Of a stretch of 64,000 nucleotides of DNA, positions 35,281-46,800 are shown piece after piece. Source of the stretch: Eublepharis macularius (Eukaryota; Chordata; Lepidosauria; Squamata; Eublepharidae); NCBI RefSeq assembly GCF_028583425.1, contig NC_072792.1, positions 160,958,676 to 161,022,675 on the forward strand, read 5' to 3'. Within the stretch, counting starts at the first letter, position 1; each line of letters starts with the position of its first letter. The notes beneath the pieces were generated by a model that saw only the letters and a program-made list of their open reading frames with translations, was not told the origin of the DNA and ran no database searches. Position numbers and translations under genes: made by a program.

Positions 35281-36350
35281 CAGCAACCCTCTAAATAACA
35301 ATGCTAGCAGACAATATCAGGGGAAGACTAGAGTTGCCAGCTCTCAGCTGTGGGGGGCTTTGGGGGAAGAGCTAGGTGTTGCATGGCATCACACGATGTC
35401 ACGATGTCACTTCTGGTCACATAACTGAAAGTGAAGTTGTAGTATCACTGAAGCAGCACTTCCCCCATTCTGCTCCCGTTGCTGCATCAAGGGAATTAAA
35501 GACTCAAGTCAACACTCAAGTCTGGTAATGAGGTTTTACTCCTTAAAAATAAACAAGCAATGGAATAGCTACAAAGGCACAAACTGGAAAGAATACAACA
35601 AAAATACATAGTAAAACAATGGGATGTTCACTTGTATACACTCATTATCAATTATAAATCATACACACCCATAGACAAGATACTATGGGTGGAAAGGAGA
35701 CTGACTGCCTGTGGTTAGGGTCAACAGATTACCTTAATGTAAACCTTTGATGGTTTCTAAGTGGATTACCCTACACTTTGCATAATTTTGTGAACTTCAT
35801 GTCCCACTTAGGGATTTTAGGTACTCTGATCCTAATGTGTTTTAGCCTTTCTTCAGAGCTTCAACCTTGTGAAGATTTAGGATGGTCTTCTATAAATCTT
35901 GTTCTGTGCGGTGGTATCCTTTTTCATTCAAAATAATAATCTTCCTCTATTTCCACACCAAGTTCAAATGCATACAGAGATTGCCATTTTTTCTAGTTTA
36001 TGATCAGCATGAGGACATAATCTGGGGGAGCCATTCTTCCAGGTATTTCAATGCATCTCAAAATGCTGGGAAAAATGGCTCAAAAATTGCAGGGAGTAGT
36101 AAGGAAATACAAGATCAGACTATGGATTGAGGCACTGGTGGTGTTGGCAGCAGCCTTTTCCTCAAGGAAGAATATGCACTCATTCTGCATCCTGCGCTGA
36201 TTGCCCTAAGGTAGGGTTCCAATCCACCGATGCAAATCCTTACAATATGAAATTTAACTGCGTGTAGTGAAACGACTCTTCAGGGTGGTGAAGATCAGAT
36301 CAGGGCAAGAGCACATTGGCATGATACTTGTTGTGCCCATCTGCACTTGC
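35281..36350. other. Intergenic between the arms; distal flank of copy C
   Basis: No exon is seen. From about 35,990 the sequence (GATCAGCATGAGGACATAATC, GATTGCCCTAAGGTAGGGTTCC) aligns with the upstream flanks of E (52,055-52,165) and D (43,250-43,370). The rest shows no structure I can name. Confidence 0.5.
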
Positions 36351-36356
36351 CTTTGG

Positions 36357-36390
36357 ATTAATGAGGCATCCTAGTTCATTTCCTATAAAA
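36357..36390 (+). promoter_or_regulatory. Core promoter of VMO1 copy C
   Basis: ATTAATGAGGCATCC (36357-36371) and TATAAAA (36384-36390) stand 58 bp before the conserved ATG, followed by the shared GGTTCCTG-TTCTCT initiator region. The order and spacing are the same in D. The assignment as promoter rests on conservation among copies. Confidence 0.7.
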
Positions 36391-36447
36391 CAAGGTTCCT
36401 GTTCTCTCGGGCTTTTGCCACCTATGAATTTCTCTGCCAACTTCAAC

Positions 36448-39400
36448 ATGCAGTTTACCACTATTACTGCGGTCTCTCTGCTACTCTTTTACGATCTGTG
36501 GGGTGTGGAAGCACGAGATATCATCTCCACTCTGAAGGTGTCGAATGGAGGGAAATGGGGGAAATGGGGACAAAAGGAATTCTGTTCCAAAGGCTATGCC
36601 ACAGGGTTTATACTGAAGGTAATCTCTCTCTCCTCTGTTGTTTAGGCGCTGCACTCCATGCCCCACTCTCATATGGGAAGGCTGTCTTGGGAGATATTTT
36701 TATTTTCTTCAACTCTTGGTCCTTGCTTTGAAACAACAACTGCCCATACACATGTATTCTCTGTGGTGGCCTTCCTGATAAGGTTAGGAAGCTCTCACAG
36801 CTTTCCACTAACTATGCAAACTGAATTATTCAGGAGGGCTTTTTATGTAGGTAGGAGAAATGTACTGTAATAAAATGGTTCAGAATGATGCTTTGGTAGA
36901 CAGAGAGGGATTGTAGACTATACTACTGCGTATTGCCTGTTACTGTATGTTCCTACAAGGTAATTTCTGCATTGTTTAACGTGTCATGTTTAAGTTGCTT
37001 TTTACTTTGTTTCAGTATTGTTTAGTTCTGTTATCAGATTTCTGCTTACTCGTGCTTTGTATTGTAGTTTTCGTTCTGTATCCGAATTCTGCTTGCTTAT
37101 GCCTTGTTTGGGCTCTGTATGAGATTTCAAATTTTCTGCTTTCCGATAACTCATTGCATTGCTTATTGTCTAACCCAACTGCAGATCATATCCTTTCACA
37201 CTCTACCTTGATGCTCAGTGAAAAAGGCAGACTATAAATAATGCAAATAATAAAATAAATAAAAAATATTTGAAATATGCACATCCCATTTTTCACCAAA
37301 TTGATGGGACTTAAAGTGGCTTACCTCATTAAACCCAGCTCTAATCTCATATCTCATTTCACAAAGATTCAATACATATTACAAGAGAAGAGCGAGCTAG
37401 GGGTTAACCCACCATAATTATGCGGTAGTGAACAGCTTTGGCACTGGGTGGCCAAGCAGGTGACAGAAGAACAGGCTTTACAACGTGGGTTCTATGGATT
37501 AGATCCAACCAGCGTTCTGCTAGCTAAAAATGAAGGGAAGGTTCACTTTGAACACCAGATAGGCTATATGGGGGAATCAAGTGACCTGCATGAATTGGGT
37601 GAAATTGACTGAAAATGCTATAGCTTGTTTTGGCCCCATCAAGAAGTGCTGCTAATGACCGAGAAGGGAGGCTTTAGTAATGGCAATGGAACTTCTGCTT
37701 GCATATGTTCTCCTTAAAGGGAACAAAGCAAATATTGAACAGTAAGTATTGTGTTGGTATAGGGGAGTGTATGCCCTTTACACAAGCAGCCCCTCCCCCA
37801 TCCCAGATTTTAGGATCTTGTAGTCTGTATGTATTTGGAGGCAATATTGAGGGAAATGGATGCAGTCCTTATTTCATTTTTACTGCCTCTTGGAGATAGG
37901 TGAAAGGCAGAGAAGAAAAGGCATTAAAAACAGATGTAAACAATGAATGCATTCACCATACGTGCAGCAATGCAAGGCATTTATGACCAGTTCACGTGAA
38001 TAGGTTCCAGGTTGGTGAGAGGTTACAGTATAGTACCATCTTATGAGGAGAAAAAAAAAAGAATGGAATTTTTAAAATGTATTTATTTATACCCCTCTCC
38101 GGGGGGGGGGGGTATAAACAAATGCATTTTAAAAATTCCCAGGGGACCCATGGTGGCTTCGATAATTCTTTTCTCCTCCATTTTATCTCCACAGCAACCT
38201 TGTGAGCTAGGTTAGGCTGAGAGTATACAAGTAGCCCAGCCCCAAAGTCACCCAGTAAGCTTCCATGGAAATGTTGTTCAGTCCTCCTCCCGCCAGGCAT
38301 TATGCCCTTCTCACAGACCCCAGCACAGACTGGCAGAGAGAAAGAACAGTATGTAGTTATACTGATCCAGTACATCGAAAGTCTGAACAGAGGCCTTTGC
38401 CATAGGTTATTTTCAGCCACTGAAGTCCTTATAGCAAGTAATTTTGTAATCAAAACAAAAGACAAGAAGTCTTGTATTAGATTGGACCAAAACATCCATC
38501 GAGCCCAAGTAGCATCCCATTTCCAGTGACAGCACTTGATCAAACATGTCTCCAAGAAGTAGGGCATGAAGGTAAAAGCCCTCCCCATTGTTTTTCCTCC
38601 ACAAATGACTCTTAAAGACATGTCTTTACATCGTGCAAAACTCACAGAATGAGGGTGTCTTCATGGTGTAATTTCTGACATCATCTTGCCACAATTCCGT
38701 TTTCGTGGTGTGATGACATCAGAAATTGCGCCATGAAGATGCCCTCGTTCTGTGAGTTTTGTGTGATGTAAAGACGTGTGAAAACAGACATACTGCGTAT
38801 GAACATGGAGGTTTACTTTCTCTTCTGTTCTTAATGAGTTCCTCTTTGTTTTTGGTTGACATGGTTGCACTTTTCCAGGTGGAGCCCTACCAGGGATTCT
38901 TCCGAGATGATTCTTCTCTAAATGGCATTCGTTTGCATTGCCCAGATGGCTCATTCATCACATCCACAGTGGGACTGTGAGTATTTTGGTATTCCCAGCT
39001 TCACAATATTCTCCTCTCCAATAATTTATCTTCTCATCTTTCTCCCCTATTACTGCTGCGCCCCCCAAAGCACAGAACATAGGAAAGAAGAATAGCAGAA
39101 GTTTTTCCCCATACCTGGAGGTTAATTTAGAAGAGCATCAGATCCAAGATACCATGGTTCATCTCTTTAAAATTCTTTCAATAGTGAATACAGGATTCGA
39201 CTACTGTACTTTTCCCTGTTGGCAGTTTCAAAGGAAAAATGTGCTGTCAAGCTGCTTCTGACTTATGACACTCTTATGAACTGATGACCTCCAAAATATT
39301 CTGTCATTAACAGCATGGTACAGATCTTGCAAACTGGTGGACATGGCTTCTCCTGCTGCCTTCCACCATTCCTAGAATTATTGTCTTTTCCAGTGAGTCT

Positions 39401-40259
39401 GATGTGACCAAAGTATGATAGGTTCAATGTATTGTCGAAGGCTTTCACGGCTGGAGAACGATGGTTGTTGTGGGTTTTCCGGGCTGTATTGCCGTAGTCT
39501 TGGCCACGACCACGGCAATACAGCCCGGAAAACCCACAACAACCATATGATAGGTTTAGTCATTTTAGCTTCAGTTTAGTCATTTTAGCTTCTAGGGAGA
39601 ATTCAGGCTTCATTTGATCTAGAACCCACTTATTAGTCTTTTGAGGAAAATATAAGCCCTAAATATTTCACAGGGATGCTTGCAAAATTGATTTTTAAGT
39701 TTAGTTAGGACAGAGATACTATGTTAGTATATCACTACCTTCCCTGTGGTTTCAACAACAAGCTGATCTGCAGGAATTAGCAGAGTAAGTTTTTAACATC
39801 GTTATTACAATATTGTAGAGATATAAGCTGCTTATGTGATCAGATCCCCAATGTATAAACACCCACCCACCGAATGTCAAAAGAATGCAGCTAAGTAGAG
39901 AAAGATAGCTACATAGTGATTGTGTAAAACCTCCTGAAAACACACTTGTTTGTTTTGTAAGTTTTGGTGACTGGCACAATGAAATATCATGCAAGTCTGG
40001 CTTTCTGAATTCGTTTTCACTCCGAGTATCAACACCGAAATTTCTGGACAACACAGCAGCTGACAATATCAAGTTCAAGTGCACAGATGGAACTGAACTG
40101 GAAGGACCTGGACATGCATGGGGCAAATATGGATCATGGAGTCAGTCCTGCAAAAAGGGTGGCATTTGCGGGCTCCAGACAAAGGTGGAGAGACCAAGGG
40201 GGTGGTCTGCATTGGATCACACTGAACTCAATGATGTCAAGTTTTTCTGTTGCAGTTAA
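36448..40259 (+). CDS. VMO1: Vitelline membrane outer layer protein 1, copy C
   Basis: The exons are 36448-36618 (171 nt), 38879-38976 (98 nt) and 39962-40259 (298 nt), giving 188 aa, with GT-AG borders and phases 0 and 2. The signal peptide (ITAVSLLLFYDLWGVEA) is followed by [64 protein letters not shown] and [11 protein letters not shown]. Eight cysteines are conserved. Exon 2 begins VEPYQGFFRDD, unlike the LPK start of A and B. An upstream in-frame ATG at 36424 would add eight residues before the signal peptide, but the other copies lack it, so the conserved ATG was chosen. ATTAAA at 40391-40396 is a plausible polyadenylation signal. The product is expected to be secreted; VMO1 proteins occur in the outer vitelline membrane. 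Confidence 0.93.
38060..38290 (-). mobile_element. tRNA-derived SINE in intron 1 of copy C
   Basis: On the plus strand it reads ATTTATTTATACCCCTCTCC, a run of 12 or more G at 38,101-38,112, TCCTCCATTTTATCTCCACAGCAACC and CCCAGCCCCAAAGTCACCC. This is the reverse of the squamate SINE tail and body. GAATTTTTAAAATGCATTTAT-like sequence is mirrored on each side of the G-run, giving a small hairpin. Confidence 0.65.
38619..38779. repeat. Fold-back element upstream of copy C exon 2
   Basis: Two arms of about 74 bp face each other. CAAAACTCACAGAATGAGGG with TCTTCATGGTGTAATTTCTGA on the left is mirrored by TCAGAAATTGCGCCATGAAGA with CCCTCGTTCTGTGAGTTTTG on the right, separated by about 13 bp. It has the shape of a MITE. 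It ends about 100 bp before the exon 2 acceptor. Confidence 0.8.
39461..39546. repeat. Perfect 35-bp inverted repeat in intron 2 of copy C
   Basis: The left arm 39461-39495 (ATGGTTGTTGTGGGTTTTCC...) and the right arm 39512-39546 are exact reverse complements with a 16-bp spacer. The preceding ATTGTCGAAGGCTTTCACGG belongs to the same widespread reptile repeat, which I associate with Penelope-like element ends. That attribution is from memory and uncertain. Confidence 0.75.
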
Positions 40260-42580
40260 ATATTCACAATAACTCCACCATTTGTAGTGCTTCAGTGTTC
40301 CTGCATTCATAGCTCATAAATGTCATCTCAGTCTTCTAATTATTTGAATTCATTGTATATCATCCGTTAATTCGATTTATTTTCACTTCCATTAAATGTT
40401 TAATTGACTAGACCACCAATGCAGTCATAGTCTAGGTGCTGGCTGGGTTTGGAAATTATGGTGGAGGAAGAAGTATGACACCAAATCGGGAAAGAAAAAA
40501 AAACATGTTAGAGTTCATTTCTTGTCTAATTTCTGTACCATTCTCAGTGATACATTGAGGAAGGCTCTTAGTGAAAGGTTCACTTAAACCCTGATGCTGT
40601 GTTGTAACAGATGCATCAGAAATAAGATTTCTTTTCTCTATGATATCCTGGTGAAAGAGAGGGGAGATCTGGTATGTGTGTGACTGAAACCTAGCTATAT
40701 GACTGCTTCAATTAACCTGGACTAGTTATATGATCCAGCTTCAATCCCTTCTTCTTATGTAGTGGGTACAACAGTTCAAGTGATTTCCAATAACTCTTTT
40801 ATTAACAGAAACATCACCACTCAATGCACAAAACATCAAAACAGCAGTTATAGAATGCTCAACTCCCCTCCAGAACACGCTCACAATTAAACTCAACCAA
40901 TAGCAAACACCCGGTATCGAGAAACTCTATTCGCTAGTTCATTAGTCTGTAGGGGAATCCTGATTGGCCAGCTCAACAACATGGCCAATTGGAATGCAGC
41001 TGTACAGAACCTTGCTACGAAAGCCTTTCTGCTCAAAGCTCCCAGCACACTACACTTCTTTTTATTTATTTATTTATTGTTATTTATGGTCCATCTTTCT
41101 CACTGGCACGATGCAACTGGTTATGCAAATGCAAATTTGCAGAGATTTGAAAACAAGCAGAAATCTGATACAGAACTGAAACAATGCTGAAATAGCAAAA
41201 GCAATAAAACTTGACATATTAAACAACACAGAAATTGGCCAGTAGGAACATATTTACAGCACTAGCAGGGCTGGTGCACCCATAGAGGCCAGGTAGGCGG
41301 TGGCCTCAGGTGTGAGGGCACTGGAGAGGCGCCAGAGGGGGTGTCGGGGGTGGAGGCGCATGCCACAGAACTGGTGTGGCTGGCCCGCAGCTGCTGCAGC
41401 CAGCCCTGTGCCACCGCCACCGCTGCCACACGCCCTCAGCTGGGTGCAGCAGCCATGAGCCGCTGCCAGGGCTGCGTGCGGAGCACGGAGCAGCCTCCGC
41501 CCGCCACCCCAGCCATCTGCCAGCGAATGCCCCCGGCTTGTGCTGCACAATGATGTCATCACACGATGACATCATCGTGCAGTCCATGGCGTGCGTGCGC
41601 GCTGCGCGTGGGCGGGGGAGAGTTGCCGCAGGCGCCAGAAACCCTGACGGCGGCAGTGAGCACTAGTATTAGCCTACAATTCCCAACTCTTTTCTGATGC
41701 ATCTCTTTGAATGATTTCTTCATTGAAAACAATGGTCCAGGAAATCCAGATTAGGAGTGTGCACTTCGGGTTTCTGATTTGGGTAGATTAGGTATTTCCG
41801 AACCAGCCCCAGCATTGCTGAGCTGATTCAGAAATACCGAAACAAAGCTCTCTGAAGCATTTCATAATGCTTCGTAAAGCTTTGTGTAGAGCAGCAGCAG
41901 CCACAGCACTTTTCTTGCCATTTGCAAACAGCAAGGAAAATGCTGCTTTGAGTTACCCGCTGCTTTGAGCTACCTGCCTGTTTTTACCCAATGCAAACAG
42001 CATGAAAAGTGCTGTTTTGAGCAGCTTCCTCTGCTTGCTGTGGCTTGCTGCTTCAGGATTTTGGTTATTCCAGGTTATTTTTGGGTGCACACCCCTACTC
42101 TAGAACACAAAAAACTACATGGATTTGATTCCAAAGCATAACGTCTTGCCTGGACATAAGTTATAAAGACAATGTTCTCAGTGCACACCCCTGGTGTCTA
42201 GCTCAGTTATTTAAGGTAAATCAACAATTGATGAGCCCCCGAGTCCCAATATAAGAGGAAGTGAGTGATTAGCTGTGATACTTTTGCTTGATTTCATGGT
42301 GATAAAGTCTCTCAGATCTGATTTGACTTGAGGGCTAGTTTGGGAATAGTACATGTATGAGAGGTAGATGGAACACCATCTCATCCTTTTAGGATAACTT
42401 CTGTCAGTCAGAAGCCATTTGATGGCACATAATACACGCACACTGCTTGCTGTCCTTGACAGATGCTAACAGGGTTTCAGTGCTACTGCTTGTAGGTTGG
42501 CTCCTTTTTGACTAATAGAGATCCTCTAATGAAAATCATTAGCATCTTATTAACTCTAATAATGTTTTCTCAGCAGAGTT
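40260..42580. other. Intergenic between copies C and D
   Basis: The 3' flank of C matches the other VMO1 flanks to about 40,420. A SINE-like tail (TTTATTTATTTATTGTTATTTATGG) starts at 41,060 and is related to 61,520-61,744. A GC-rich repeat spans 41,270-41,660 and includes a small hairpin at 41,543-41,582 (GATGTCATC/GATGACATC). The frames inside the GC-rich block, such as 41254-41666, are not convincing genes. The rest is unremarkable. Confidence 0.5.
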
Positions 42581-42599
42581 AAAGGAGGCAAAGCAATAT

Positions 42600-43095
42600 G
42601 TCCTCTGTTAAATAAGATTTTTTGGGGTCAGAAGGCTTTAGCTAATTACAGACTGGTTTTGAACTTGCTTTGTGGTGTGTGTGGGGGAGTTATAGAAAGA
42701 GTACAACTTTAGAACTTCCTGGATGATCCATCTGCTCTTGATTCATTTTAGTCTGGCTTTCGGCCAGGTTATCGAACGGAGTTAGCTTCTATTGCTCTTG
42801 GGGATGATCTCTGTTCACAAACTGATACAGGGTATGCCTCTTTTGTTGTTGTTATTTATTTATTTATTTATAGTTCACCTTTCTCTCTGACACCCAAAGC
42901 AGATTACGCAGCGCAAGTGAAATACAATATCATCAACAGCAAGGATGTTCATTGAGCAAAATACAATAGTGATCAATTGTTAGGACATTCTGTGAGCACA
43001 TACGACAGGGTATGGTAGCAGAAAATTTGAAAACAAGCATAAAGTTGAGCACAAGAGATGAAATCATCCTAAAACAAAGCATAATGAATTAACAC
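42600..43095 (+). mobile_element. L2/CR1-type LINE RT fragment and adjoining repeat
   Basis: Plus-strand translation at about 42,700-42,850 reads LDDPSALDSF, a stop, then SGFRPGYRTELASIALGDDL, close to the QSGFRPGYSTETALVALVDDL block of L2/CR1 reverse transcriptases. 42,855-43,095 is a separate dispersed repeat (TATTTATTTATAGTTCACC) related to 41,070 and 61,530. It is degenerate and not functional. Confidence 0.65.
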
Positions 43096-43490
43096 GGCAT
43101 TACTCATTGTGAGGGTGCTCCAATCTTGGAGTCATTTTGGTCACTCTTTCCCGAGTTCTTAGTGCTGTGGGATTCACTCATAATAAAAGTCTCTCTATGT
43201 ATGCATCATACTGAAATTCAGAGAGAGATTCCTATTTTTATAGTTTATGTTGAACAGGAAGATATAACCTGAGAAATTATGGATCTCTTTCCACATGACT
43301 TAATTTGTACTCACCCTGCAATCTGGGGTGCTTAACCTGGGAGAAAGTTCCAATCCATCAAATTGAATTCCTTATGTGAAAGTTTAATTGTGTGTAACAA
43401 GTGTACTATTCAGTTTGGTGAAGAAAGACCAGATTGATGCCAGAATACACGGAAATGGAAGTGAATGTGCACATGTATACTTACTATTAG

Positions 43491-43526
43491 ATTAATGAGG
43501 CATCCTAATGAACATGCTATAAAATA
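43491..43526 (+). promoter_or_regulatory. Core promoter of VMO1 copy D
   Basis: ATTAATGAGGCATCC (43491-43505) and TATAAAATA (43518-43526) stand 63 bp before the ATG, in the same order and spacing as in copy C. Confidence 0.7.
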
Positions 43527-43588
43527 GGCCCCCTGCTCTCCAGAGTTGTTGCCAACTACCCATCTCTCTGCTGAGTGGAAGCTTCAAT

Positions 43589-43760
43589 ATGCAGCTTACC
43601 ACTGCTACTGCAATCTTCCAGCTACTCCTCTGCTGTCTGCAGGATGTGGAAGCACGAAAATACATCTCCACTCTTACAGTGTCTAATGGAGGGCTATGGG
43701 GCAAATGGGGAGAAAAGCAACTCTGCCAAAAAGGCTATGCCAAAGGTTTTTCGCTAAAGG

Positions 43761-43817
<57 letters not shown>

Positions 43818-46800
43818 TTTCTGCTGATCAAGCTCTGTTCTCCATATCCCCTTCTTTCATGGGAAGGCCCACTTGGGGGGACATCTTTATTTTCATTTGC
43901 TTTACATTTCTAAAAAGAGATATGTGAGAGGGACTGTTAGCATTATGTTGCTGGTGAAAATGCTCTCTGGGGTACATATGGGGAGAGACAGTCCTGCAGG
44001 TATGCTGGTCCCAGTCTGTTTAGGGCTTTAAATGTTAAAACCAAAACCTTGAACCTAATCCAGAACTCCACAGGCAGCCAGTGCAGCTGCTGCAAGATGG
44101 GAGTAGTATGTGCCCTGTACGGTGTGCCCTGCCCATAAGGACATGTGCAGCAGTGTTCTGGACACACTGTAATTTCTGGGTTCAGCCCAAGGGAAGCCCT
44201 GTGTAGAGCGAGTTACAGTAGTCTATTCTGGAGGTGCTGTTGCATGGATCAATGTAGTTAGGTTGTGGGTTGACATGGCACAAGCTGCCTGGCCTGTTGA
44301 AAATGGAAAAATGCAGACTGGTCAACTGCCGTGACCTGGCCTTCCATTGATAAGGAGGAATTCAGTATCACTCTAAGACTCTGGCACTAATGGTGCCCCA
44401 TCAAAGGTCAGGAGCCAGATTCCCAGTTTTAGCAATCCCCGGCCCAAGTATAGGACCTCCATCTTTACCGGGTTCAACTTCAGCCGGCTCTGCTTTACCC
44501 ATCCAGCCACAGCTTCCAAAGCTCTCACTAGGACCTCAGGGGCAGAGTCAGGTCAGCCACCCATCAACAGATACAACTGGGTGTCATCCACATATTGGTG
44601 ACAACTCAGTCCGAAACTTCACACCAGCTAGGCAATGGGACACATATATAGGTTGAATAGCAAGAGGGAGAGTACATAAAGAGATAAGATGAAATAGTGT
44701 AGTAATAATGGAATAAGTTTTTCCTTTTTGATTATTAATTTTTATTACTATGGGGAAGGAGGTGGGAGGCGCTAAGTATGTGTAGTATAGAGGAATAATA
44801 CATAGTAATGTGACTTAACAGTTGCAATTTTTATTGCTATATGGACAAATATTGAAAAAGAGGGAGAGTATTGCGCCTTGCGGGATGCCAGACACCAAAA
44901 GCTGGCATGTGGATAAGCTCTCTCCAAGTGCCACCCTCTGTCACTAACCATGGAGAAAAGAGACAAGCCACTGCAAGGCAGTCCTTCGGATCCACACCTC
45001 GGCAAGGCAGTGGGTCAACACACAGTTCATAGTCGACCATGTCGAACGCTGCTGAAAGGTCCAACAAAATCAGCAGTGCTGACCCGCCTCAGTCCAGATG
45101 TCTGCAAAGCTCACCTGTGAGGGCTACCACTACCATCTCTGTCCCGTGTCCCAGGTGGAAGCCAGACTGGAATGGGTCCAGAATGGAAGACACTGCATGG
45201 ACACTACATGGGAATTTTGTCCTCTTTCCTCCATGGATGCCTCCAGGAAGCTCACAACTGAGGCATGAAAAATTCTCCCCATTTTTCATCCCTGGCATCT
45301 TAGAGGTGTACTTCCCAAGAATATGAAGAGTCAGTTTCTCTTCCATAGCTAATAAGTACCTACCTCTCTCACTTTCTGGCCTCTGCTGTGGGATTTTTCC
45401 AGGTGCAGTCCATGCTGGGAGCCTTGGGAGATGCAACTGCTCTAAATGGCATACGCCTGCATTGCTCAGACGGCTCGCTCATCACATCCTCAGTGGGAGA
45501 GTGAGTACTTTCTTTTTTGGAAAAAAGGTATCTCCAGCTTTCACATATTCATAGAATCATAGAATCACAGGGTTGGAAGGGACCCCCTGCAAAATGCAGG
45601 AAATTCCCAAATACTCCCCCCCACACACACAGAGACCACTGCTCCATGTCCATTTTCCTATCTTCTTTCCATCTTTCACCCCTGTTGCTACTGCCTTTTC
45701 CAATGTATGAAGCAAAGCAAAGAAGAAGACCAAGAGTTTTATCCTTAAGCTTCAAATTACATGTTATGGGTGGTTCCCTGGACTTTTCTTGCTTTCCCCG
45801 CAGCCACACAGCAGCTGCAGGGAAAGGCATTTTTAAAGTTCCCAGGATTATAATTCTGCTTGAAATTATGGTGTCAGGGGAGGCAGGGCTTCTGCCTTCT
45901 CTTCCTCACCACTTTCCCAAGCTACAATGATCCCAGTGGGAAGTTATTTGCATAACTTTCAAGCTGCATGTACTGAGACTACTCCACGTGGCGCTCCAGA
46001 GTTATGCAAATACCTCCTTACTGACTGTTTCAGCTTGGGGGAAATTGCATGAAGGGGAAGGCAGAAGCTCACAGAGCAGAAATGAACATAAACATGATGG
46101 TCCGTGCCCTTCCTGTGTATGATCGCCTGCTATGAACATGTCACCTATGCATGAGAATTGTGTGTTTAGGTGCTGTGATTGGGGATGCTGTTTTGGGGAG
46201 CAAGCCTATGAACATAGACTTCTCCCATGCATAGATAACACACTCGTGCACCGGTGGTCACAGAAATGTGGGAGGGACCACTGGACTCATGTTCATTCTC
46301 GCTCTGAGTGGCTCCTTTAAGTACCCAACAGATTGACTGCAGAAGGCTCAGACAACAATGCGAAAATGTTATCAGCTTCCTTCTACATTTCCAATTTGTA
46401 TTAGAGTTACTGATAATGTGACTCTTGTAAACAAGCATCCTTGAAAAAATAAAGATTTCCCTATGCATATGGCTCATTTTTCTCTCTGGCTGAATTTCCC
46501 ATATGCTAATATTGATGACTGGCTCACTTGTTAAGGTAAGCAGTATTTTGATTGACTTTGCCTCTCTGTAATCAGCTTCATTCCATATCACATGTGCAGC
46601 CACTTGGTAGCTGTTTGGGCTGATGTATGCTTAGGGCTTGCTGGACTGCTGTGATTGATGGCAGTTGTAGTTTTCTTGGTGATGAATTCAGTTTAGTATT
46701 TCAGGAAACCTACAGTTACCATCATCTCTGGAGCTGCTTTCCAATTATGGTGGAATGCAGCCACCACAATCAATAAGGACTGATGTCCATATTTTCCAGG

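Noticed and set aside
36424..36447. Upstream in-frame ATG as the start of copy C
   Set aside because: It adds MNFSANFN before an otherwise normal signal peptide and is not present in A, B or D; the conserved ATG at 36448 fits better.
41254..41666. Overlapping 93-102-aa frames on both strands
   Set aside because: They sit in a short GC-rich repeat, where stop codons are rare by composition. No motif, splice context or conservation cue is seen.
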